A stretch of DNA of 64,000 nucleotides, from assembly GCA_038496445.1 (NCBI GenBank), contig JALMLS010000255.1, forward strand, positions 558,001 through 622,000, read 5' to 3'. A program made the translations under genes and the position numbers. Source of the stretch: Trichosphaerium sp. ATCC 40318. Its lineage: Eukaryota > Discosea > Flabellinia > Trichosidae. This document shows, piece by piece, positions 48,040 through 59,337 of this stretch. The notes beneath the pieces were generated by a model. That model saw only the letters and a program-made list of their open reading frames with translations, did no database searches and was not told where the DNA came from. How positions within the stretch are numbered: position 1 is the first letter of the stretch; every line of letters begins with the position of its first letter.

Positions 48040-48295
48040 AATTTGAGTGAGTTTTTGGTATTCAAAGGATATTGCCGTGAGGTACAAAACACAAGTGTAA
48101 ATAAAGATGGACAAATATTATGTACTAAAGTGGTATTGGTTGTATCAGTGTAGGAGCTGTGGTTTAAAATAAGTGACGTAAATCGGACAAATGAGCTTAA
48201 TTAAGTTTCATTATGTTTACTAAATCTAAACAAATTTGCGAAAGGATTCGGATTGCTTTTCACAGCTCGCTAACTGAGATAAGTAAACAATAAAC

Positions 48296-50173
48296 TTAGA
48301 AAAAGCGTACAATAAGACCTTCAAAACCTTGCCACGTGCCAATGACCATAGCAACAACACCAAGAGCAATAACAAGAGTATGCAGAACACATCTAAAAAT
48401 AGATATATTCTTTGAAGCAATCTTCCAGTGAAACAAGACTGGGAATATCTACCATCAAGTTAAAACACTGTATTCATAATTTTCACTCTTACAAACAATC
48501 CAGGTACTCCAAAAGTTGCAGTTAGTAATGACATAAGAGGCAGAAAATACGGTAACTAAATAAGAGCGTCAGGCATCAATTTTTATAAGTCGACGAAGCA
48601 AGGAATATTCTTTCGTACGCCAAGTCCTACAATGACGAATAATATCATCAATATAACACGTGTCATGCCTCTCTTATAAAACGTATTGCTCAACCCTGTT
48701 TGATGCTCAAGCTACAAAGAACTTAAGTGAGTAGCACTATACAAGCGGGTAAAACAAAATTATACTTACAAACGAAGCCAAAGCTGTCATGAAAATTGGA
48801 AAAGCTGACATTAAGTGAACCACAAGCAAACCATTACATATATCAACAACAACCTAGTAACAAGGTTAACAAAGTGTGTTTGATGTAACCTGTTTCAACA
48901 GTCAAAAAAATAAAACCTTGTATTTGGAGAACATCTTAATACTATCAAGTAAGTTATCAACATGCGGTGAATTCAAGTTATGTCCGTAAGTGAAGTAACC
49001 TATTGCTGCAACCGGGAAGTACATAACTAAAATATATGTTAACAAAAAATTAGAAATAAAAAAACCCGCACGTGATACAGTTGTAAAGCCAACAATTACA
49101 GTCATATCCCAATCTTTCTTGTCTTTTAATTCTACCCAATAATTTGGAAACTAGATGATCATGAACAGTACTGTCATGTTGTATCTACATACCACTGGGA
49201 TTGATCCATAGGCAAATAGAAATATATTAAATCCTATAGCAATAGTATCCCATTTAACTGGATCATGGTACATACCATTCTCCCTCGATGTAATAAAATA
49301 ATCATCCGAAGTATAAAATATCATAGGTAATATAATACTGACGATTGCAACGACTATATCCATGTTAGATGCCGACCACATACTTCAACTATACCCATAG
49401 TAGATCCAGAAGCTAAATAGCTACCATAGAAGTCAAAAGAGCTTTATACAATAGTGTACCTTGTCCATTTGACTTCACCAAATGTTTGTGTCAATACAAT
49501 AACAGGTGTCAAAAGTATACCAGCAAGAAGAGTCCAAAAGCCATCTGGAACTGTAGGTACAATACTATGCATAAGATCACCTATTACTTAATCAATAAAC
49601 AATACATTAGAACCATTTAGGTGCCTGTCAACACAAGGAATATGATACCAACGCCGCCAAGCGTCACATAAACAGTAATCCACGTGAGTAATTTTCCCGT
49701 GAAACCGAATGCGTATTGACCAATATCACCGTACCTAAATACCATTTGGTTCAGCTCTAGGACTAAGTACGACTAGTACTTGCTCTCTAAGAGGTGCTCC
49801 TTCCATAACCATAATCTCCATTGTGTCACCAAGGCTCATACCAGCGTACGTCGTAACAACGACGACAACAAACAACATGACAATACCAACCCATCCAGAG
49901 CTATCTACAGCCGCGGGTAACCCAAGCTAACAGTACTTTAAAGAGTATACCCGAAATAACTCTTGTCGTACAAGTCCAGCGCCAGCAGTGGCGCCTACGA
50001 TCAAGCTACTAGTAGAAAACCTAATCAAGTTAGAGCGAGAGCCAGCTAGACTGCTTTTCGTTTAATAGAGCGTACCATGCGTTTTTACCTATTGTACCAG
50101 TATTGTAGCCTTCTATAGTCGGTATATCAGCTTGTATGCGTTCTTTAGTAGACACCGTTGACATTTCCAGCAT
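48296..50173 (-). CDS. Second AAAP-family amino-acid transporter
   Basis: The start at 50173 (MLEMSTVSTKERIQADIPTI) has a short cytosolic N-terminus before TM1. SSLIVGATAGAGLVR near 50000 is the family TM1 motif, followed by GWVGIVMLFVVVVVTTYAGM, EIMVMEGAPLREQVLVV, IAIGFNIFLFAYGSIPV (TM5 region, 49200-49240), VMYFPVAAIGYFTYG and the last helix ALGVVAMVIGTWQGFEGLIV, ending RFF-TAA. About ten TM segments on about 13 exons. It is clearly related in plan to the transporter at 2477-4986 but divergent in sequence, so not a recent duplicate. Substrate unknown. Confidence 0.85.
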
Positions 50174-50283
50174 ATTTTTCTACGCATGTCACGTGCTTTG
50201 ACTTTTTTTTGCCATAATGACCAAAAACAAAAACAGGCTTGTTTATACAACTTACATGCCTGTAGAATAATAAGGCTACCCAT

Positions 50284-50724
50284 ATGACGTTAGAGATGTA
50301 TTTACTGATCTATGGCTGTATTATAATACTGACCATTACAGCATACCTTACCTGTACTATAGAGCCATGGTTTAAATTAAAACATGAAGATTGCTATCTG
50401 TTGCATCTTCCAGTTGAGATTCAGCTCGATATTATTGATCTAGACTCATCCACGTATTTAAATTTTATATGGCCATTACTTTCAAAGCAGACAGCGATGG
50501 TGACGAGATTTGATAGTAGCATGAAGAAGCATGGGAAATGGCAGAGAAGAACAATAGATAACCACCTTGTTTGGCAGGAATATTGGAAACATGGTAAACA
50601 ACACGGATACTGCAAACGTTGGCACCGCAATGGCAGGTTACAGGAGCAACGTGATTATATCAATGGCATAATGGTAGAGCACAAAAATTGGAATGATAAG
50701 GGACAGTTATGGTTTAAGTACTAG
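50284..50724 (+). CDS. Small membrane-anchored F-box-like/MORN_2 protein
   Basis: A single intronless exon of 146 codons. An N-terminal TM helix (YLLIYGCIIILTITAYLTCT) precedes HLPVEIQLDIIDLDSSTYL, an F-box-like helix equivalent to LLDLPRDIQRYLCSF in the 691-residue protein at 20444-22519. Two to three MORN_2 units follow: KHGKWQRRTIDN, QEYWKHGKQHGYCKRWHRNG and INGIMVEHKNWNDKGQLW. It has far fewer repeats than the large paralogue plus a membrane anchor, so the pair share an ancestral F-box-like/MORN_2 order. It starts about 110 bp from the divergent transporter. Confidence 0.8.
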   Translation: MTLEMYLLIYGCIIILTITAYLTCTIEPWFKLKHEDCYLLHLPVEIQLDIIDLDSSTYLNFIWPLLSKQTAMVTRFDSSMKKHGKWQRRTIDNHLVWQEYWKHGKQHGYCKRWHRNGRLQEQRDYINGIMVEHKNWNDKGQLWFKY

Positions 50725-50852
50725 TACTTTGATGCTATTTGCGACTGAGAGAAGACAAGCCTCGTACATGAGATGGGGTTTTTGAATGTGATTTGTAACC
50801 GGCGTGTTAACCACAAACATATTTCGCTTAGGTGTTACTTTAGTTCTTATTT

Positions 50853-53800
50853 TTACTCCTTTTTCTCTTGTTTATCCTTTTCATACTCTTTATCAAGTAC
50901 TTTTTGAGCCAATACACACTTATCAGTGTTGTTCTGCTTCTCGGGAATAGTAAACTCGTGATCCATGTACCACCTAAACAAATCAACTGTAAGCAATAAA
51001 ACAAAGCAAAGACCGAATTGTACATTTGTTTAATATGCTCAGAAACGTCATTAGCTGTGTCTTTCAAGACAACAATATCGCGTAGCGTTTGTCCTTTATG
51101 AGGAACATCTGAAAGGATATCCAAGAATGACTCTGTAGTAGATGGTTTGTCAATCACAATCTTTTCAATGAATGACAAAGGTACAAATGAAGGCAAGTGC
51201 ACTTCGATTTGAGTGTGGCCGTTTGTGTTTAGATAAGCCTCAATTATATCGTGAGCTGTTGGGTTTTTAATAATAGGATGAGGTTCAGAATATTTATCAG
51301 GTGATACTTTGTCGCCCAGCATTAGTTTCATTGAGCATTCAATATCCATTGCTAGAACTTCCTTCCATTTCTCTTCTGAAACGTGTAACAAGTCTCTATG
51401 ATTTAAGAAAACAGCCTTCGCAACAGTTTATTGAGGTGGAACAACAACAAAGTTCGTACCTCTGCCTTTTGACTTCTTTGTATAGTGTCATCCTATTTGA
51501 TACATTTAGCTTAAAGTCTATATGTATTCTACAACGGACCTTAGTAGACCAAGGTCTTCTGTTACTAAGAATGGATGGAGTGTAGTAGTAAATACTCGAC
51601 ATTGGAGACATGTTGCAATCCAAGTGCTTCAAAATTTCTATGCAAAGTGTCACACTTTATACATCAAAGAAAAATTAGCAACATGTTACCTTCGTTTAGA
51701 ACGATGTGTATCGGACCGTATTTGTCAAAATTGTTGGAGCCATGTGTAGCAAATACGTGCTTGTTTGTACCCATTGTCTTGTCTTTTATATTACCAAATC
51801 CAGGCGTTCTTGCTGTGAGATCTGATAAATATTTTTCACCAATCTCTTCTGAAATATCTGAAAACTAATAAGAAGCACTTAACCAGAAACCGTGTACCCC
51901 CAAGAAGCGGTATGTAAGATTCTGTTTGTAGCATTTCAACTACTTCCTTTTGAAATCTAAATAAGGTAGTTATATAAGAGAAGTAAGTTGTTCGGAGCGC
52001 TTTTCCGCGAATGTATAATTTGAGAATAAAACATAGTTTCAGTCAAAATAAATCACGTGTTGATAAGAAAATGTGTTAATTTGGCCAAGTTTACTCTACG
52101 TTCTTGTACTCATACCTTTTCTGTTTACCTGCAACATCTTCACTGATTTGCGAGAAGCGGCCAGATCGCAAAAGAACCATAAGGACACAGTAAACAACGT
52201 ACTTTACAACAAGTTTGTAGCGCTTTTTCTTTTTATCTTTAGACAATTTTTCTTTTGGAGTGTGGAGGGATAATAGTTTACTGATTTTGTGACTATTAGT
52301 AACACGCCTCCATATGTATTTTTTAGGATGTGTAGCAAATCTTTCTGAAAGCAAATCAAATCGGGATCTGAAACCACCTACAAAAAATATAAAGCTTGTG
52401 TGATTTACAGTTTCCTCACCAGAGTTGATGATCCTGATAAAAGTGGATACTGTACATCTATGAACCGGCTTACATTTCTCAAGGAATGATATTATCTCTT
52501 TATTATAACTAATTGCATAGTTGCCTAAGTGTTAAGTAACTTTAGGCATTTATCTGACAAATAGATTAAAATGGTCGTACCATTTTTTTCAATAAAGCGG
52601 AGTATTCTTCTCTTTAACGATTCTGTATTCTCACTAAAGTTGATACCATAATTTAAACCTCTGACACCACAGCCATCTTTTCTCATGTACACGTTTAGTT
52701 AAAAATGATTTCGGATTTTTTGTGGTTTTTTTTTTTTGGATACCTTTCGCTTTTATACTTGGTGTTTGTATTTCGAAGACAGAGCATCTCTGTTCAAGGG
52801 CTTTCTTGAACACTTTATATGCAGTATTGTCAAACAATACAATACGAACATGTGATAAATTAAATCCATTTTTTGATGAAAGACCAAATATAGCATTAAA
52901 CATAAATCTAGCAACAACCTCAACTGGCCATGAGCTCTCTCCAGTTCCTTGAATCAATTTAGTTAGTTCCCGTATTCTAATGGCTGACCTATTGCTGGAA
53001 AAGACACTGAGTTAAATTCTGCATCCATGCAAGCATGTAACACTTTTGATATCTGTTTGCGAAATGCTAAGTTCTGGTAGACTTCTGGATTATATTTTGG
53101 AGCAAACGCATGAACTATAGCTTCCACTCCTTGTGCTGCAAGGTTTCCACTCGGCGTTATAATACAACCTTATCAGAATTAAACAAGTAAATAGGCTAAT
53201 AATGTTACCTCCACTCTTCAAAGGACCGTTTTCAGTCACATGTACATCACACAGCGGTTGTATTCCAGCCTTGAAAACAAAGTAGTTTTAGAACAGTTGA
53301 AGAAACACTATACCTTTGATACAATCGCTTTCGCAGAACCTCCTTTATTTTTCATATGTGAGTCGCAAGGGCTCACTATTACCTCAGAGCTCTCTGCTGA
53401 GATGTCACCAACAACAAGCTCCACTTTGAGAAATAAGAGAGGGAGTAACAACAAAATTGATTTGTACCAGTAACCCCGTTCTTTGTTCCACCAATTGATT
53501 TTGTGATATTCAACGGCCATCTCCGGATGTGCCATGCATACAAAAGGGCAATTGAATGTGATTTCTGTGTTGCAATGAATCGTATCTTTCCAACAGACGA
53601 CTCATCAACTGTACTGAACACCTAAATTGAGTTAATATTAGTAAAAAAACCTGTTCTCACCTCCGTTAGTGCAAGAGCAAATGCTTTGCTTTCTTCGCTA
53701 GAACCACAACGTAACGGTATGCCAAGACTACACATTTGGAAAGACGAAGCTAGCTTCCATATATCCAAAAGTACTTCCTCTAGTTGCCTGCAATATCAAC

Positions 53801-54271
53801 GTGTTAAAAGAGAATTTTTTTTTCAATTTCACGTGCTTTCCTTCCGCTGGATTGTAAATTAAAAACCTTTCACAAGAATAACCATCCGCTGCACAAGACA
53901 CAATGCTTCTATTTTCAAGTGCTTCAAGTGCTTTTTTAATGGATCTAGGTTTTATAAGCCCACGTGATCAAAAAATAATCACGTCATAATTTTTTCTGGC
54001 GTTTTCAGAGGACGTACGAAATACAAGGATAACAGTCTTCAGCGTGTTCCCTCGTTTGTTGTTTGTTGTATTCGGTCAATAACCCTTCAGCATCATGTTT
54101 TGTGATAACAAGAGCTTCTACTCCTGTATTTTTAAGTCCCCCACATGAATAAACTTGAAGGCGAATGCCTTCCTTAGTAGTGTGGTTTGCTAGCGGCTTT
54201 CCATTGTAATTAACACCAACTAGTACTGGATCTACTTTTGTATCTTCTTCGGTACTGGGTCTATTTCCCAT
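50853..54271 (-). CDS. Tandem macro-domain protein with unassigned C-terminal half
   Basis: The start MGNRPSTEEDTKVDP has a myristoylation-type Gly2. Macro domain 1 is divergent: IRLQVYSCGGLKNTGVEALV, KKALEALENRSIVSCAADGY, LASSFQMCSLGIPLRCGSSE, SSVGKIRFIAT. Macro domain 2 is clear: VELVVGDISAESSEVIVSP, HMKNKGGSAKAIVSKVAG, ITPSGNLAAQGVEAIVHAFA, NSVSFPAIG, TGESSWPVEVVARFMFNAI and VRIVLFDNTAYKVFKKALEQ. Macro domains bind or hydrolyse ADP-ribose. The remaining ~450 residues (RFDLLSERFATHPKKYIWRR, NFDKYGPIHIVLNE, GHTQIEVHLPSFVPLSFIEK) match nothing I can name; no PARP H-Y-E signature is evident. Many short exons; the end is KQEKKE-TAA. The macro order resembles PARP9/14-type proteins but the tail differs. 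Confidence 0.75.
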
Positions 54272-54847
54272 CTAGAGATATTAAATACTTGTTTAGTTAT
54301 AAAAGTCACCGCATTTCTCAGATTAATTTTTGTTCTGTCAAACTGGTTAAAGTCTTTGTCTCAGAATAGTTTTCTTGTTGAAGACCTTACTAGAATGAAA
54401 GACTTTCGTTCTTACTACGTAATATAAGAAGCCATAAAGTAGATTCCAAACGGCCCAATTGAAATGTAACTGAGGTGAAAGACGCCTCAATAATTCCCTA
54501 CAGTGTATTGGCCACTACTCTTAAATAAGTAAGAAAGTCTTACTTGTTGAAACGCTTTATTGGTGAAACCGTAACCGAATAGCTGAAAGGCTCTATTTGT
54601 GTTGTTTATTATATTGCAAAAACAGGTGGCGAAACAATTTATTACGTGCTAGTGACATGATGTGCTTCAAAACCCACTAAGAATAAATCGGGAATAACCT
54701 TTATCCTTCACTGGGCGCTGCATAGCTTACCATTGTTCAATAGCGTATTAGTCTGTTTTAGGAATAAGTAATAACCACGTAATAAAACCTAAAAAAGTGG
54801 CTTAGATTGCCTAACTTGACAACAAACAGTTCTAAACAGTTGAAATC
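54272..54847. other. Intergenic, nothing recognised
   Basis: About 575 bp between the divergent macro-domain gene (-) and the STE20-type kinase (+). No supportable open frame or RNA. It presumably includes both promoters. Confidence 0.35.
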
Positions 54848-57211
54848 ATGGCACAAGTAAAGTCTAGGCAGAAAGTCCAGGTTATGAAGACTCTAGACGT
54901 TCGTAGTAACCTTTAATTTTTATATGCTTCAAAAGCGCGTTTTAACGTTGTTTGCATAGGATGTAGTCGAAAAACCGGAACCAAACGTTAATACGAGGTA
55001 TTCAACAATTCATGTTGTTACAAAAGGCTCCACAGGCACGCTATAACGTCAAAACGGCGTCGGAATACAAAATTAGCCGTTTTATAGTCTTGCATTCACT
55101 TTAATCGAACATGGCATCAAAACAGCGTTAAGCGCCTTTTTGAGAGATTTCCGTTGTTAAAACTACGTTATACTAACCCAAGAGACTAGGCGAAATACGT
55201 CTTGCAAAGGATTTACTCACATACAGAAAAGTAGCCATCAAAAGTATAGCTATGACTAGAAAACACAACGGTGAAATAGAGGGCGAAAGGTATACGCTGT
55301 TTGTTATAAGTCAAATGAGAAAAAACCGATTTCCGTTCAATTTAGTTCAACAATTCTAATTTGTCCTAAAACGTACTAACTATAGTAATTAGTCAGCTAG
55401 TCATTGAATTAGACATATTAAAGCAGTGTAAAACGTGTCCGTACATTATAGAATACTTGAATAGCTATATTGTTGGTGACGACCTTTGTATTGTACTGGA
55501 GTGGATGAATTTGGTGCGTTTAAAACTATACCTTATTAGGAAAACGCATTAAAACTGAATTCGGTCGTTACGCGTAGTGTAAAAACCAAAGAAATGATTT
55601 GACTTGTTTTTTTTTTCTTTGATTATTTTCGTTCTTCGTTGACTTGTTTCTTTAGTACTCTCTAGCTAAAGTTCTAGAACAAAGTAAAAAGCTTAGTATT
55701 AAAATATCACAAGAGCCTACGATTGCTTATGTTTGTGAATGTGTACGTGAACTTTAAAACTTCCTTTATTTTTTTTTTTGGATTTTTTTTACCTAAAAGT
55801 TAATTGTTTTCCCCCTTGTAGATCATGATGGCTTTACATTTCTTGCACGACCTTGGAAGAATTCATAGAGATGTGAAGAGTGATAATGTACTTATTAATA
55901 GTGAAGGACGTATCAAAATAAGTACGATAAGAGTGATTAATAATAATTTTGTGTTAATGTACATAAATTTAGCTGATTTTGGCGGTTCGGCTGAGTACAC
56001 ACTCTCTCGTAAGTTTAGAGATACAATGGCCGGTACTCCGTATTGGATGGCACCAGAGGTAATAAGAAAGTGGTAAGAATTTCCTCTAATATCATTTCTA
56101 TAGGTATGCTCTGGGCTTGAGTACACACGCAAAATTGATATTTGGAGTTTGGGTTGTACTACAAAAGAAGTTGCTGAAGGTCAGCCTCCTTTTATACAAC
56201 TTCATCCAGAGGATGCTTTAAAGCAAATTAGTGAAAGTACGATACATTTAAAAACAGTTGAACAATTAACGACAAGACTCTTTTGTTAATGATATTTTTA
56301 GAGGGCGTTAAGTCTTTAGAAGAACCTGAGAGATGGTCCTTTGAATTCCGTGAATTTTTAGACTTATGTCTTCATAATGATCCGGACAAGAGACCAGAGA
56401 TATCTGAACTTCTAGAGGTACGTCCATAAATGAGAATTAAAGCAAACCTTAAAACTTGTATTCTGATTGATTTTTAATGTTTCCTTAGCATCCGTTCATC
56501 AAGTTTGCTTGCAGACAGGAGGATTTTGTAAAACTATTATTACCTATTCCACGAGAAGAAAATCACGTTCCACCTGTTTCTGTTGGACCTATAAGTCCAA
56601 CAAGTGGTAAACGTGTTACACCCATATATTTAAAGAACGGCTCTGGATATAATAGCGTGATACACGCTAATCCAATACAAGAGAATTCTCGGGATGGTTC
56701 AGGTTCAAGACGTAGGCCACGCCCTGTACGTCCTAGAAAGACCGGGTTTGTACCTATGGGATCATTGTCTGAGGAAGGACAAGGTACAGGAAGAGCAACA
56801 AATACATTCTCTCCTTTTCAACCGATAAGTGAGGAACGTGAAGGTATGCTTTGTTTTTTTGGATTGTATTTTGTGTGTATGCTTAATGTCAATATTAGGC
56901 GCAAGTGCTAGAATGAATGTTATGGAAAAGTTAAAGAAGAAACGTGTTGGTGGCCCACGGCGTTCTGCACGAGGTGTTCCTCGAAGTACGTTTTGTTAAC
57001 TCAACTTTTGTGTCATTTTTTTTTGCTAAATGACTTCTTATTAGCTCCACCAAGAGAACATCGTGAGAGATCAGAACCAAAAGAAAGGCGCAGTGGTATA
57101 CAGATTGGACAACGTGGTCAACAGAGCAATAATAGTCAATATAGAGTTGAATCAAATAGAACATCAACATCACCATCTTCAAAACGTGGTACTCAGGACT
57201 ACACACTATAA
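54848..57211 (+). CDS. STE20-type (PAK/GCK-like) protein kinase
   Basis: Ser/Thr kinase. The short start MAQVKSRQKVQVMKTLDVR leads to a Gly-rich loop KGSTGEIRLAKD, VAIK (catalytic Lys), EYLNSYIVGDDLCIVLEWM, the catalytic loop FLHDLGRIHRDVKSDN, ADFGGSA (DFG), MAGTPYWMAPE, KIDIWSLGCTTKEVAEGQPP and DPDKRPEISELLEHPFIKFA. RDVKSDN and GTPYWMAPE are STE20-group signatures. The intron splitting the Gly-loop seems to use a GC donor (CAG|GCACGC), with TACTAAC and CTAG at its 3' end. No CRIB is seen upstream; the kinase is nearly N-terminal, as in GCK/MST types. A long basic, Ser/Pro/Arg-rich tail (RRRPRPVRPRKTGFVPMG) ends GTQDYTL-TAA. Confidence 0.9.
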
Positions 57212-57593
57212 GAATCCATAGAACCCTTGAAGAACGGAGGTTCTATTTCAGGTAGGCTTTCATAAACATTATTACCATACTAACACGTGGTTATAGAGAT
57301 GTTATTCATCGATTTTGGAGTAAAAAAGCGTTAAGATTGTTTCTCAGAAAACAAAGTAAAATAGGTCGTTCATTTGCGGCATAAAATGAACAAACGGTGT
57401 ACGAGAGTATCTTTTTTTGTAGAAAAAAAGGACGTACGCTGTGTTGTAATTGTAGAATAAAAATGCGCAACATATCTGTTGTGGCTTTCAAATAAAGAAA
57501 ATACAAAAGTTCATGTGTTGATTTTTATTACTTGTGAGTGTCATGTTTTGTTTTAGCTTGGCATGGCTGGTGGAATAAAAAGAGCTCTGTTTT

Positions 57594-59143
57594 TTAGACT
57601 ACGTTGAAGGTATAATTCTTGCCATAATTGGAATCCCAGTACGTTTTAATAGGTGTTGAGTTGAAGAACCACAACTTAAAAATAAAGGTTAAGCCCGAAT
57701 TGATTCATTGTAAAAAAAAGGTATGAGACTATTTTCTGTACCTCTATTTTTACAGTTGATTTTGGTATCACCACTGGTTTCGTGTAATACGATGTTTCAC
57801 GAGGTGGGCCTTCTCCTAGACAAAATTGAGATGAAACAGATTAAAACTATTTTTTTGCTATTACGTACCTATTTTGTTCCAGTGGAAGATGTCAAGTTGC
57901 TTAGATATTATACTCCCATTAGAAAGAATCAAATTACAACCAGCAAATATATTAACAATATGACCACCTTTATATTGATCAACTTGCGGTAAGCGCTTCC
58001 TAAAAACAGTATCAGTAAAATTCCAAGTTTTTTTTAATCAAACCTGCAAAACTTGATGATAAACGTGTCACCTCTGTATAAACGAACCATATTAATACCT
58101 TACTTCTTTCTGTACTTATTATATCCGTACTTTTTTAGGTCTTTCGTTGCCCTATGTGTCCAATATTGCGTAAAAATCAACATTGATGAATAATAAGGTC
58201 TTGCTTCTTCTGCTTTTATCTCAATAAGTCCTAAAAGATCGTTTTAGTACACGTTTATGTCACGTGATATAAATAATTGTTTTGATAATCACGTGATTAC
58301 CTGGAAACAAAAAGAGAGATGCACAAATGGGATCATCGTTTCTGTATATATTCCTGAGGTGCGCTGTTACTTCATCTCTTGTAAGTGTTCCGGTATGTTT
58401 GAAATCAAGTAATTCAAATCTTTTCTCAGCTTCTGCTTGGTCTACGCCAAAAACTGTTTGCTGAGCACAAAATTCAGTCTTATTGATACATCCAGAGTTA
58501 TCTACATCAAGGCCATTGATGACAATATCAGTGTAATCGCGTCCGACATAACTAAGTCATAGTAAAAAAGTGAGTTACAAAAAAAAAAAGTTCTCAGTCA
58601 CAAGAGCTTATCAACCGTGTTACATATTTTAACGTACGTGTTAAAGAAATGATCATCTAAGAAGACTTTATGAGTTGCAGGCTCATACCTTAGCACCAGT
58701 TAGAAAGACGAATAAAAACAAAACAGAAAAAAAGATTTTCTTTGTCACATTTTGTTGTTGTGATTCTGTCGTTACTTACTCTTCCCACGTGACGATATTA
58801 TCACCGTTCTTATCAGCAATACCTTGTAATGGTTCCCAATAAGAAAGCCAAGTGTTTTTTATTTGCTCAACCTTCTTTTCGCTTTTAACGCCCAATCTCT
58901 GTTTTAAACGATGTATTAGAATATAATTAAACGTTTTAAACTGTTTTCAAGTGACGTTACCGTTGTAATGCGTTTTGCCATTTGTAAATAATCATTCTTT
59001 GATAAATAGCCTATATAGATGATGTTAGGCCTCATTTCATTAACGTTCTTTGGTGTACCGTTATTATCTGTATCTAAAAAGTTAAATATCTTTCTAGCAC
59101 GTTGTAGTTGCCACTCTGCCGGTGATACTGGAGGGGAAGCCAT
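57594..59143 (-). CDS. EF-hand calcium-binding protein with possible carbohydrate-binding-like C-terminus
   Basis: The start MASPPVSPAEWQLQRARKIF precedes four EF-hand loops like sarcoplasmic calcium-binding protein or calexcitin: DTDNNGYLSKND (split by an intron), DKNGDNIVTWEE, DVDNSGCINKTE and DFKHTGTLTRDE, with RNIYRNDDPICASLF after the last. Typical family members end there at about 180-190 residues. Here in-phase exons continue: EARPYYSSMLIFTQYW, GYNKYRKKKRLPQVDQYKGG, NLILSNGSIISKQLDIFHW, RETSYYTKPVVIPKSTVKI and a final NSTPIKTYWDSNYGKNYTF ending NVV-TAA. The YWDSNYGKNY segment resembles the end of CBM21-type starch/glycogen-binding modules. Whether this is one gene or two is unresolved; the EF-hand part is secure. 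Confidence 0.68.
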
Positions 59144-59337
59144 TTTTAGAGGTACAGCACAATGTAAATGACTTTGAGACGCACAATATTGACAAGTTAA
59201 GCCAGTTTTTTCCGTTGAGCTTAAAATGCCCCGTCACGAAACATGACGTGTCATTATCAAACGGAATGAAAAAAATCAGCTTTAATGTGAATAGCCACTA
59301 TTGCTGTCTTTATTGTATGTTATCACATTAGTAACGT

